Below, in pieces: positions 18,923 through 29,810 of a DNA stretch of 64,000 nucleotides. Positions within the stretch are counted from its first letter, which is position 1. The number at the start of each line of letters is the position of its first letter. This stretch comes from Limnephilus marmoratus (lineage: Eukaryota > Arthropoda > Insecta > Trichoptera > Limnephilidae): the NCBI GenBank assembly GCA_917880885.1, contig OU862912.1:50331117-50395116 (forward strand). The letters are read 5' to 3'. A model generated the notes under the pieces. It saw only the letters and a list, made by a program, of their open reading frames with translations, searched no databases and had not been told where the DNA came from. A program made the position numbers and the translations under genes.

Positions 18923-21787
18923 ATGGAATCTCTAGAATTATATTATCAAAACTTAAGAGGCCTCAGAACTAAAACGAACACCTTTCTTCAAAATGTACTA
19001 TTAAACAACTATGACATTATATGTCTCACTGAAACATGGCTTAACAATTCAATATTTAATGAGGAACTTTTCGATCCAAGATACCATGTTTACAGAAGAG
19101 ATAGAGATTACCATAACCTCAAACAGAATCGCGGTGGTGGAGTTTTAATCGCAGTAAAAAATAAATTAATTTCTGAACAAAAAATAGAATGGGGATCAGA
19201 GGCGGAAGACATATGGGTAACGATTTCACTTCCCGGTAAAAAAATTCACATATGCACTTCATATATTGCACCTGACAGTAAACACCTCATAAATATTATG
19301 TCTCACATAAACAAAACATCACAAATTGTGACAGATAACAACAATAATGATAGTTTCATTTTGGTAGGAGATTACAACCTATCTCACTTACATTGGCTAC
19401 CAATTAACGAGAACTGTGATTATATGTGTACTGAACCAATCAATTCATTGAATCCCGCCCATTTGAACTTTACACAATTTTTTTCATTTAATAATCTGAA
19501 ACAATATAACTCTCAGAGTAATAGTATAAATAATAGCATTCTCGACTTAGCTGTAAGCAACATACCACTGAAAATTAGGCACAATAATATCTCATTAGTA
19601 CCAGAAGATATTTATCATAAAACACTGCTAATTTCAATTCCTATTAAAAAAATAAATAAAAACCTGAAAACTAACGCAAAACAAATATTACTATACAGAA
19701 AAGCGGAATATTCAATAATAAACACAAAATTAAACGAAATTGATTGGGATCATAAACTTAACCATTTGAATACTCAACCCGCAACTGACGTCTTCTACAA
19801 CATATTAAACAACATTAAAATAAATTATGTACCAACTAAACCAGCTAAAAATTGTAATTATCCGCCGTGGTACATATCATCTCTCATAAAAATAATTAAA
19901 GAGAAAAATAAATACCATAAAAATTTTTAAAAATTTCAAAATCCACGTGACTATCAAACGTTTTCTCTCTTAAGATCTAGACAAAAACGTATCGCACAAC
20001 AACTCTACATTAATTATATACATACTGCTGAAAATAGCATAAATGGTAATCCTAAACTCTTCTGGAATCATTTTAATAACATGAAAAAAACACAATCGTC
20101 TCTTCCAAGGACGATGCACGTAGATGACAAAAAAGCAGAAAATGGCCAAGACATATGCAATATTTTCATGGAATATTTCCAATCAGTTTACATAAACGAT
20201 AACAACCTACCAGACTTCGACATACCAGAAAACACAAATAACATAAATATCACCACGGTCAAATTCACACGAGAAATAATCTTAAAAGAAATAAAAGCTC
20301 TTGACATAAACACAAGCGCGGGGTGTGATGACATTCCCTCATACTTTATAGTTAATTGCGCGGAAACACTTGCAAAACCTCTCTGCATTATATATAATAA
20401 ATCAATGAACGAAGGCACGGTACCTGAAATATGGAAAAGAGCCTATGTAACACCAATCCACAAAAATGGTGAAAAAAATAATGTTAAAAACTATCGGCCG
20501 ATTTCAAAACTAACAATATTCAGTAAGTTAATGGAAAAAATTGTTTACAAATATCTAAGCCCACAACTGAATCACATCATTACAACAAAGCAACACGGTT
20601 TTACAAAAGGCAGAAATGTGGAAAGTAACCTCGTTCTTCTTACTGAATTCATTGTCGATCACATGGACAACCGCACTCAAGTAGATATCATTTATACAGA
20701 CTTTGCCAAAGCATTTGATAAAATTAATCAAAAACTATTACTCAGAAAACTTTGGTCATTAGGTATACGTGGTAATTTATTTCGTTGGGTTACATCTTAT
20801 ATACTCAAGAGATCACAGGCAGTAGCAATAAAGGGTTTCGAATCAGATTTCAGTGAAATTTCCTCTGGGATCCAACAGGGTTCACATCTCGGACCATTAT
20901 TTTTCATTTTATATATCAATGATTTGGTCAATGTTGTTAAATACTCTGAAATAGAATTATTTGCTGATGATGCCAAGCTATACAAGCCAATAAAAAGTCT
21001 AAACGATTGCGTCAATTTACAACATGATTTAAACAATATATTTACCTATTGCCAACAAAATCAACTATTTCTAAATGTCTCAAAATGTCATCATATTACC
21101 TTTTCAAGAAATAAAAATAAAACATTATTTAATTATTCTATAAATAACAACAACATTGCAACAGTCTCAGATATTCGTGATCTTGGAATAACCCTTGATA
21201 GTAAACTACAATATAACCTTCATATACAACAAATCACAAATAAAGCTGCTAAAATGTTAGGTTTTATCATGAGAAACACAAAACTTTTTAATAGTATCAA
21301 CGTCATTAAGCAACTCTACTTTGCCTACGTACGAAGTCATTTGGAGTTTGCGTCAGTTGTTTGGCCTCCATTTTATAAAATCCATACGAACAAAATTGAA
21401 GCAATTCAAAACAAATTCCTCAAATATCTTTGTTACAAGTCATATTTAAGATTTAATAATTATGCAGAGGCAGCCTCATACTTTAAAATTGATTCATTGA
21501 GTGTACGAAGGCATCATAAGGATGCAATATTCCTGTATAAATTAGTTAACAATAATATTCAATGCCCAGAGTTGCTAAATAAAATTCAATTTAATGTACC
21601 TGCGCGTACAACACGCTCTTCTGTCCTGTTCAGGGTTGATCAATGCAAGACAAACTGCAAGCAAAATTCTTGTCTGAACAGACTATGCAATAGTTACAAT
21701 AGCATATTATCCAAGGTGGACATTTTCAATTCCGAACCTACCAAATATAAGGGGTACATAAAAGAGTATTTCTCTGATGTTTCATGA
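18923..21787 (+). pseudogene. Outer LINE ORF2 with one in-frame stop
   Basis: Apart from one TAA at 19928-19930 (codon 336), this frame is open for 955 codons. The endonuclease half (18923-19930) shows YYQNLRGLRTK, IICLTETWLN, GGGVLIAVKN, TSYIAPDS and LVGDYNLSHLHW. The RT half shows FKLMEK-like SKLMEKIVYK, HGFTKGRN, IYTDFAKAFD with Asp593, GIQQGSHLGP and FADD at 680-683. The normally Pro residue of the PQGS motif is Gln here. The C terminus carries YVRSHLEFASVVW. The stop could be one A-to-T change of an AAA codon in the run TTTTTAAAAATTT. Endonuclease and RT would be made separately, so the copy is probably inactive. Confidence 0.88.
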
Positions 21788-22102
21788 ATATGTTATGTGT
21801 CTATGTTTCTATCGTTTATCTTTAATTCTGTTATGATTTGATTTATATGTACAATCTGGCTTCTTATGGTTACCAATGTATTGATATTTTATGTTTTATG
21901 TAAATTTTAGTTTTATATACTTAATCTTTTGTTTTATAAAATTTTTGATCTCATACTGCTTTATTATAAATTTATTATTTAATTTTTTTTTATTATGCTG
22001 TTAATCAGAGGTAAAGTCACATGGAGGAAATCCATAATTGGTTTTATTTTGGCTATACAAACATGTACAAACTGTAAAAATGTAAACTGTCGATTTCCCG
22101 AA

Positions 22103-22131
22103 AATAAATAAATAAATAATAAATAAATATT
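22103..22131 (+). repeat. AATA-rich microsatellite tail of the outer LINE
   Basis: AAATAAATAAATAAATAAT repeats close the 3' UTR 316 bases after ORF2. Such short tandem tails are typical for CR1/L2-type LINEs. It marks the 3' boundary of the element. Confidence 0.75.
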
Positions 22132-23517
22132 CGCGTTGGGTATATAGGTACATAAACGCAGTAAATCTCAAGAATGTATAATGGACCTAGTTCAGCGAAA
22201 CCACCAGCATTGTCTCGTAACCTATATTTTAAATCATGGTACGGGCACAAACAAACAATTCGTTGTATTATTTTAAAGCATAACTTGCAAAGAGTTTTTC
22301 CAAAAATAATTAAAATAGCACCATTATTTATGTTTACCCAATAGATTCAGAGAGTATAGGGCTCCTGGCGATCCTCTCTTTAAAAAAACGAGTGTGAGAG
22401 CTACCGCCAGGTCACTTGGAAAAGTTACACCCTTTATATGTCTTGATTTTATTTGATAAATTAGTGTAAAAAAAATAATAATAAAATAAAAATGAAATAA
22501 AAAATTGGGGTGAACGAATTTTCAATCAAAATAAAAATGTAGGGGGGGGGGGGGGCGCCATCGGTACCTACTGCACAGGGTGCCAGATTTCGTAGATCCG
22601 GCCTGTTTCTGGATGTCATTTTTGTTTTAATATATTTCTTTTGTATTTAAAATACCTTCTTTTATTCAAAATCAATAACCTACTCCTTACATCTGCCACG
22701 AGAGTCATTGCTCGTAAATATAATTTGTAGAAGAATAAATAATTTTAAAAAAAGGTTAAAAAAAATGTTTAAAAAAGATTACCGCACTAGATCCTACCTG
22801 TCTAGAGCCAGTGGGTTTATGCCTTCCTCAATTTGAGAAATGTTTTGAGACTGAATAAAATATGGAAGTGCAGGAAATTTAAAAGAGGAACGTTTGGAAG
22901 TACCCTGGATATTCAAATATAGTCACAAAACACGACTGGTGGTCTCCCATCTGGAAGTTACTAAAATTTATTTTGTAAAAAACGCTTTAATTTAACACAA
23001 TACGACGAGGTCACAGGTTTTGCATTACTCATTCGAGAAAAAAAATGGAAAATGGACTAAATAAGAACTTGTTTCAGGTCGAGACTTGATTTTTCAGTGA
23101 CCTTGTGCCGAATGTATTAAACTTAACCCTTTTTAAATCTTAAATCCATGTAGCCACGTATTTCATTATACAAATTGGTCCTTGCGTATTAGGCAACCCA
23201 CAACTCTGACCAGATTCGGCTTTTCTTTCGGGTCATTGAAAACCACCATTCTGCAAAACTTGTACCTGCACTGGATTGCACTTCTGATTTGTTTATTGGT
23301 TATGTAATGCATCAATTTCCAAGTGCAGCCAATATATTGACCACCGCCATTGGTGTAAGTGACATATGACATATCACGCTTACATGATTTATTACTTTTT
23401 TGGGGAAGTCGGGGTAAAGTTGATAACCAGGTAAAACCGATTTTTTTTTAAATGAAAACATATATTCTCATTTTACGAAAAACCTTCCCTGGGTGTTAGT
23501 GTAAATGTAAAAAAGAT
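22132..23517. other. No gene; one diverged SINE inside
   Basis: Mainly AT-rich sequence with a run of 14 G at about 22542-22555 followed by GCGCCATCGG, which resembles a hAT-type end without a partner. A degraded SINE occupies 22790-22985. The ORF 23166-23372 (minus) lacks recognisable motifs. Confidence 0.4.
22790..22985 (-). mobile_element. Diverged copy of the 9340 SINE family
   Basis: CCTGTCTAGAGCCAGTG, GCCTTCCTCAATTTGAG, GGAAGTACC and CACAAAACACG align in order with 9359-9490. The tRNA-like head is too decayed to recognise. It is an old copy. Confidence 0.55.
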
Positions 23518-23984
23518 ACAATACATAAAAAAATAAAAACAAATTTAAGAAATAATTTCTCCTCGTTATTGCCGGATCTAAAGAGAAACAAGAAAAGTAA
23601 AAAAGTTTAGAGTAAAACTTATGGGCACATTTAAAAAAAATAATAACAAAGTAGCTAGGGCACTTAACTCACTATCACGGGGCTGTCCCATCGTGAATAT
23701 GCTTTAGGATGGGTTGTTTAAAAAAAATGATGTATTCATTAAGAATACATAAAAATTTACAATACATAAAAAAATAAAAACAAATTTAAGAAATAATTTC
23801 TCCTCGTTATTGCCGGATCTAAAGAGAAACAAGAAAAGTAAAAAAGTTTAGAGTAAAACTTATGGGCACCTTAAAAAAAAATAATAACAAAGTAGCTAGG
23901 GCACTTAACTCACTATCACGGGGCTGTCCCATCGTGAATATGCTTTAGGATGGGTTGTTTAAAAAAAATGATGTATTCATTAAG
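23518..23984. repeat. Tandem duplication, two 226-bp copies
   Basis: Bases 23518-23743 and 23759-23984 are nearly identical (period 241), differing mainly around GGGCACATTT/GGGCACCTT. A 15-bp AT-rich spacer separates them. The low divergence says that the event is recent. The unit contains GGGCTGTCCCATCGTGAATA and no ORF. Confidence 0.85.
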
Positions 23985-24410
23985 GCACCTTACCCCCACT
24001 CAAAAAGAAGACGATGGAGAGATATGTAATTACGAATGTTGGAAAGAGTACGCTAATATTTAAATCGGTAAAATTGAAGCGAATATTGTGAAAATGTTTA
24101 ATAAAACACGACTCGTTTAAAATAGAGCAAAAATCCCTTAGGAGCTGTCTAAAACAGTATTTAAAGAAACACTATGAATTTTTTCATACATTTAACTTGT
24201 AAAATAACTGAAACAGCCGTGAAAATAATAATTTTCGGAGCAGACTTTGCGATTTTTTTCTATCGAGGAATTTCATATAATTTGCGTTTCGGCATAGGGA
24301 ATGTATAGATATTATCTTAAAAAATAATACATATTTTTTTAAGAGCTAAAAAACTTCAAATGTTTAAGGGGGATATGTAAGAAATCGGTAGAAATTCGGG
24401 TAGCGGCGGC

Positions 24411-24587
24411 TTAAATATTTGAAGTTTTTTTTTAGTTTTCACGTTCTGTGGAGGTTCTATTCAAGTTCTGTTATTATATCAATATTCTGTTTTTATAGTC
24501 CAATTGCTGCATGAAACTGAAATAATCACAGAACTTGAATAGAACTTACACAGAACGTGAAAACTAAAAAAAATAAAATATTTGAAG
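24411..24587. mobile_element. Palindromic hairpin element
   Basis: AGTTTTCACGTTCTGTGGAG followed by TTCTATTCAAGTTCTGT is inverted 50 bases later as ACAGAACTTGAATAGAACTT then ACACAGAACGTGAAAACT. The outer AAATATTTGAAG blocks also pair. The arms are about 60 bp. It is probably a MITE or foldback remnant; the ends and TSD are unclear. The following 850 bases hold no gene that I recognise. Confidence 0.6.
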
Positions 24588-25452
24588 AATTTATCAAATA
24601 TTTTGACCTGGCCTGGCAGCAAACAAATCAAACAAAACCAGTTTTTGATCAGAAAAATCCCGTGTAGTAATATTAAAAATAATTACAAAAACCGTGAAAA
24701 CTGTCAGTGCACGCCACTGCAACTAATCATTAGTATTGTCTATTATTGTGAGTATAACATGTATATCAAAGGCATCAGTTTTTCTAGCCACAAGTTTCAT
24801 CAATATCCAGTAGCGTAACACCGCGAGGAATGTACTGCACTGACTGCAGTTACTTACCCGTTGTACGCGTGTATCGTACTAACTAAGAACACGTTCACAC
24901 ACTATTCTGGAATAAGTTGGTGACTAGTTGAACAGCTCTAAATGCGAACAAAACCACTTTCTTCTGCGATCCAAGTACAGAGTAAGAAGTCGGCCCACGC
25001 TCCACTAATAAACAGGCAAAATCTCTACTCGATGGCACATATCGAATGCATCCGCGAATTTGTTATAATTTCTCTAATATCGCAATATGCGCTTTGTTAT
25101 ACTACATTACTGCACAGTGAGCATTTATTATTTGACATCGCTGGCTGACAATTTTCGCATTTCTCATATTTTTTGTTGATAATTTGTTAGAAATTTGTAA
25201 TGTTGTAAAGATAAGAAATTCTAAAATTAGATAAATATGTCATGTTCTTCGTTTTTTTCTCTCTTTCGATCTGCGTCGTCGATATATTTCTAGGAAAATA
25301 AGTGTGCCTTTTACGACGTGCATTTTAAGAAGATTTTTTTTCAGAAAACTTTAAAATAAATTAAATCCTGTTATAAAAGAAATTTACAAAAAATGTTAAG
25401 TATTCTGAAAGATCCATTCAGTGTTATTTTTACAATAAAAATTGTAAATATT

Positions 25453-25868
25453 TTTTTTTACATTAGCTCCACACAGGAGGTCCTCAGGAAAATAATTCCC
25501 CTTAGGGCCTATGTCGTCGTTGGAGATGCTGTGTGGAGGGTCTTTTAGGGAAAGGAAGGAGAGGAAGTAGTGGGAAGGATAAAGGTACGAGGAGTGGGTA
25601 GGAAACTGGGGTCAGTGTGTCCAGAAGTGACAGACATATGAATCAATCCACTGCGGGTAAGGCGATGTCCCGAGAGTCTTGCTGGAGAGGTCTACCTACA
25701 GATCTTTTTCAACCAGTCTCTCCCGATCCGGCCTGCCACGCAGTTGTTGGGCAGACGCATACGCCGCCAACATCCGGACAAACTTCACCCCATGAACCGG
25801 GCATCCCTGCTAAGTCACCAAACGTAGCGAACCACTTGGGGTGACCCATGGCAGAGGTGTTGGTAATC
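25453..25868 (-). mobile_element. SINE-like element sharing the LINE tail, copy 2
   Basis: This is the best-preserved copy. On the minus strand it begins near 25868 with ACCAACACCTCTGCCATGGG and CACCCCAAGTGGTTCGCTA. It passes through GGCGGCGTATGCGTCTGCCC and GGCAGGCCGGATCGGGAGAG, a GACTCTCGGGACATCGCC block and a CCTTTCCCTAAAAGACCCTC region, then the LINE-type stem-loop and AATGTAAAAAAAA. Length is about 416 bp. No RT and no tRNA-like promoter is apparent. Confidence 0.75.
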
Positions 25869-26006
25869 CATGGTCTCTTCAAGACCAATGTTCATTCCTT
25901 CCTCTCCTCAAAAAGACCCTCCACACAGCATCCCAGATGACATAGGCCTTGAGGGAAATTATTTTCCTCAGGGATTCCTGTGTGGAGTTAACGTAAAAAA
26001 AAAAAA
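25869..26006 (+). mobile_element. LINE 3' end, heavily 5'-truncated
   Basis: It corresponds to 7057-7200: GGTCTCTTCAAGACCAATGT, CTCCTCAAAAAGACCCTCCA, CACAGCATCCCAGATGACAT, stem-loop and A-tail. It sits head-to-head with the SINE-like copy at 25453-25868, so the two share their 5' junction at 25869. Confidence 0.8.
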
Positions 26007-26049
26007 TCCAATAAATGGTTCCCGGGGCGGCGGTACTTATACTTGCCTC

Positions 26050-26320
26050 CTAAAATATAATAAAAGTGTACAATTTACACGCGGTAGAAGTGAAACCTTC
26101 AGATAACTAAAGTAGACAAGAGTGGGGAGGCCACGAAGTACCACACAAAGAGGAGACCGATTATACTATCTCAATCTCTTAGGTTAAATCCATTAATCTA
26201 AGGTTAAATCCTATAGATGTATGTATGTGTTTGACTCTTTTTAGTGTAACTATTTTTCGTTTCATTGAGTTTCAAATCACAACGGTGCTAAACAGGTTTT
26301 CACTTCAAAAACACCAGACA
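26050..26320 (+). repeat. Dispersed repeat family A, copy 2
   Basis: It matches 3785-4030 (ACACGCGGTAGAAG, ATCCTATAGATGTATG, TCAAATCACAACGGTG) and adds a central part with CACAAAGAGGAGACCGATT, which the copy at 58965 also has. There is no coding potential. Confidence 0.6.
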
Positions 26321-26408
26321 CGATTTTTAATGAAAATTCTTTATTATAGGTTTACAAAAACATCAGATACGAAAAATTTATTTTCGCTGTCCTAAACAAT
26401 TACCATTT

Positions 26409-26641
26409 TTGTTATTTGTTTTTGGGGCGTTATGCCGTGTTGTGCTACCTCCTTCTTTAGCCAACGTTTCGGACATCGTTGCAGTGTCCATCATCAGGGC
26501 AGATCCGGCAGATCCGGTAGATGTGTCACATCACCGGATCTGCCGGATTTGCCCTAATGATGGACACTGCAACGATGTCCGAAACGTTGGCTAAAGAAGG
26601 AGGTAGCGCAACACGGCATAACACCCCAAAAACAAATAACG
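26409..26641. mobile_element. Long palindromic element, arms about 105 bp
   Basis: The left arm (GTTATTTGTTTTTGGGGCGT, TATGCCGTGTTG, CCAACGTTTCGGACATCG, GTCCATCATCAGGGCA) is mirrored almost perfectly to 26641. Related pieces are at 44390-44465 (centre deleted) and 47522-47620 (one arm). The arms contain a CCTGATGA...GTCCGAAACG motif. The ORFs over it are artefacts of the palindrome. Confidence 0.75.
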
Positions 26642-27067
26642 AAAATGCTTTTGGCCGTGAAAATCTTAAAACTTATCCAATTACCATTTTGTCCTTCGCG
26701 CTGCATTTAAAATTTCCGTTATTAATATCATATTAAATGCATTTTTTACGTATTTTCTTATCACTAACGATGTAATATAATAAATCATGTAATACTTAAT
26801 TTGTTTTTAAAAAGTGTGCCAATGAAAGATTTAATATACTTTTTCATTGATACATAAAATTGTTCCATTGATATGAGGCGTGTATTGTGTATATCCAAAA
26901 TCAGGCAATCGATAAAATTATTATGAGAATTAGAACTGCCTCGTGTATTAAATGATAAAAAAACAATTAGCCTTTGACTCCATTTTATTTTTTCACTGTA
27001 ATAACATTTAATTTCGAAATTCATGCAAGAATCACAAACATTTGCTTAAGAGTATATAAGAGAAAAC

Positions 27068-27720
27068 CGTCATTTTTAAAACAAATTTTAGACGTATTGA
27101 CTCTTTTCCACAAAAAATTATAAATTGATTTCGATAGATTGTTCTTTTATCTTGTAAACGCATGTTTTAAATTTTGAGAAAAAATGTTAATTTTTAGTAT
27201 AATAAGGATATACCATAGGTCGTTGGTAGATTTGTTAAATTTTCAAACGAAAAATATTATTTTACAAGACATAATTCATATCATGTAATCATTTATTATT
27301 GTAATTCAATACGTTATCTAGTAAACGCATGTTTCAACATTTTAATATTAGTTCAAATAAAATCATTAAAAAATATATCCAAACACTTATTTATGACGAA
27401 AATTTCTCTATTTTGTCGATCTATTTACTTACAAATTAATAGGTATATTTCAATGAGTCTAGTTTTTGCACTGATAATTCGTCGTGGAATTCCATTGTAT
27501 TAGAATTTGAAATTAAAACACTCTTGTACTTTCTTCCACTAATTTAAATTTCACCAGGATCGGTTTAGTGGAAGAAAGTACACAAGTGTTTTAATTTTAA
27601 ATTCTAATAGGTATATTTCAGATCATTTTTGCACATTTATTTTGCTTAGACATTATTGAAAAATTATAAATACTTACATAAGTATTTTTTTTCATATGAT
27701 AAAGAAATAATTACAAAAAT
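27068..27720 (+). repeat. Dispersed repeat family B, copy 2, with inserted palindrome
   Basis: It is collinear with 11865-12326 except for about 150 extra bases at 27453-27604. The extra part ends in a hairpin with 43-bp arms (CTTGTACTTTCTTCCACTA mirrored by TAGTGGAAGAAAGTACA). TAATAGGTATATTTCA stands on both sides, at 27437-27452 and 27605-27620. No genes are present. Confidence 0.65.
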
Positions 27721-27989
27721 CAAATATAATATAGATATCGACCTTTAGCGTATTGCGTATGTCTTGCCTTTTTGAATAAGTTACTTCTTATAGGAGTTAG
27801 AACCCTCCAAAAATCGTTAAAATTGCCAGATTTAAACGTCATCAATAGACGTTTAGTATACAAACTAGACAATGTGAAAAAAACAAAACGTGCAGAAATA
27901 GAATACTTTCTTCTAATAGTGAAAAAAAATCTTAAAAATGGGTAATATATAACATAAACTGGGTTATCAATAAATTACAATCAACATTC

Positions 27990-29382
27990 GATTATAATCC
28001 AACTGAGAAGCGCTGACAAACAGCTTTAATTAAATAATGTTTGCATGTTGATAATCTTTCAATATTTATCGCATAAAAGACAACATATTTATTACCAAGT
28101 ATTTGCAGGTGATTTATTATGGAATATAATTAAGCATTATACAGGGTGTCTGGGGGTAAAGTGCATTAACTTCGGGAGGTGATTTTACATGATAGTACTA
28201 GTAAAAAAGATAAATAACTTTTTTCGAAATTCCAACTTTTAAAGGTAGTTTTGAGGTAAAAAGATAAAATTAGTCCAGCGTGTGTGGCCAGATTTATTAT
28301 TTTCCGCTGTTACGATACGGGCCAATCACAATCGAGTCGGGCGCCCGGCAGGGTCTCAGCAAGTAACATCGTACCTCACACTACGGTTTTTTAGTAGGTA
28401 CGTCTTTTTGTATGGGAAAAAAATGTTGGAATTTCGGAAAAAGTTATTAATCTTTTTTACCCCTACCATCATGTAGATTCACCTCCCGAAGTTAATGCAC
28501 TTTACCCCCGGACACCCTGTATTTATTTTGTAGTACATATATATATATTTTTCATACTTTTTAGTCTTTCGGGAAATTATTATTAGACATTCTTTCAACA
28601 ATACGCGACTTTTCCAGAAATATTTTTTCAAATGTCGTAGATTACTACGCTATTTGTGTTATGTAGGTACTTTCATTTAAAACCATCGAGATTTGAGAAG
28701 GATCCAGAACGCAATGTATTTAGGTGAGGTCAGTTCTTCCAACGCATCAAATTACAAAAATTAAAATCACTCTTGGCCTTGGTTCCAAATACTTGGGAAT
28801 TAAAGCCGCCCAACGAAATGACGTAATTTTATGCTAAAAGTACCCAGTACATTGTAGGTATGTACTGAGGTACTACTGCATAATATTATATTTATACATA
28901 CTTTAACTATGCTCACGCCTTTGTATGAAAAAAACCAGGAATATCTGTTCAACACTTTCAATACCAATCACTTGGTAATAAATTTAAGACTAAATTTTGA
29001 TTTAACCATAACCTTCTCTTCATGTTCTGTTTCGTCACTTTTCTGGTTTATCTATTACCAACTACATATATACATAGTATATTTGCTATTTGCAGCACAT
29101 TCCAGAGTGGTAAAGATAATCTCAGTGACGTCCTGGCGAAAGACCAACATTCGTTAATAATATGTTTTCATGTATCGAGTAGATCAGTTCGTCAAAAATT
29201 ACCTTACCATTGTAACAATACAGGATCTAATGCTGAATTATATGGCATAATAAATCGCCTGCATAATATACTTGGTAATAAATATGTTGTTGATGATGTG
29301 ATAAATATTGAAAGATTATGAACACACGAAAATTAGTTAATTAAAGCTGTTTGTCAGCGCTTCTCAGTTGGATCATAATCTA
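27990..29382. mobile_element. TIR element with about 44-bp inverted ends
   Basis: GATTATAATCCAACTGAGAA plus GCGCTGACAAACAGCTTTAA at 27990-28033 is inverted at 29336-29382 with two or three differences. After removal of the nested MITE the element is about 1 kb. An ORF at 29022-29321 (99 residues) lies inside but has no recognisable transposase motif. The superfamily and TSD are unresolved. Confidence 0.6.
28142..28519. mobile_element. TA-flanked MITE with about 100-bp TIRs
   Basis: CAGGGTGTCTGGGGGTAAAG at the left and the inverted CAGGGTGTCCGGGGGTAAAG at the right are bounded by TA dinucleotides (28140-28141 and 28520-28521). The TIRs continue through GTGCATTAACTTCGGGAGGT. A TA target duplication fits Tc1/mariner-type movement. 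It is inserted in the 27990-29382 element and encodes nothing. Confidence 0.8.
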
Positions 29383-29644
29383 ATATACTTTGAATGTTTA
29401 TGTTCTTCATCAATGTTTACTTTCTGGAATTGTTAAATTTATGTTCATTTTGCACTTTACGTAGTAATTTTTTATTTCATAATATCTCGTGTACAATCAT
29501 GTACATGAGGTTTTCATTTTCTTTTAATTTTTCTTCATATGATTTTTTTTCTTAAATTGTATATTCTTTATCCATTTCAAATAATTGTAATTCCTATGTA
29601 AAAGCCATTAATCGGCGTTAATTCATAATAAATAAATAAATTCA

Positions 29645-29810
29645 CCATCGAAGTGTTGCTTGAAATGGCATTAGGCGTGTTTGGCGTGCAGGTTTGAACA
29701 GCTCGGTAACCGTCCTTCTTTAAATTTACCTCCCAATTAACTCGAGCCTCACAACACATTACAATAAATTAGGGATCAAGCCAGAATCAAACTGGCTCCG
29801 GGAGTTAACA
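29645..29810 (+). mobile_element. SINE fragment, 3' half
   Basis: GTTGCTTGAAATGGCATTAG, GCGTGTTTGG, CCTCACAACA and ACTGGCTCCGGGAG follow the order of the reverse complement of 9350-9500. The tRNA-like head is missing. A TAATAAATAAATAAAT tract just before it (29626-29641) may be the tail of another retroelement. Confidence 0.6.

Larger units (their letters stand above)
13153..22131 (+). mobile_element. Outer LINE, near full length, split by a second LINE
   Basis: The 5' end is taken just after the MITE (GTCAGTGTTTAGTGTTCG), ORF1 starts at 13208, ORF2 ends at 21787, and the 3' end is an AATAAATAAATAA tract at 22103-22131. A microsatellite tail instead of plain poly(A) and a coiled-coil ORF1 without zinc knuckles fit CR1/L2-type elements better than Jockey. 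Removing the insert 13577-18446 leaves about 4.1 kb, a normal length. Confidence 0.8.
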
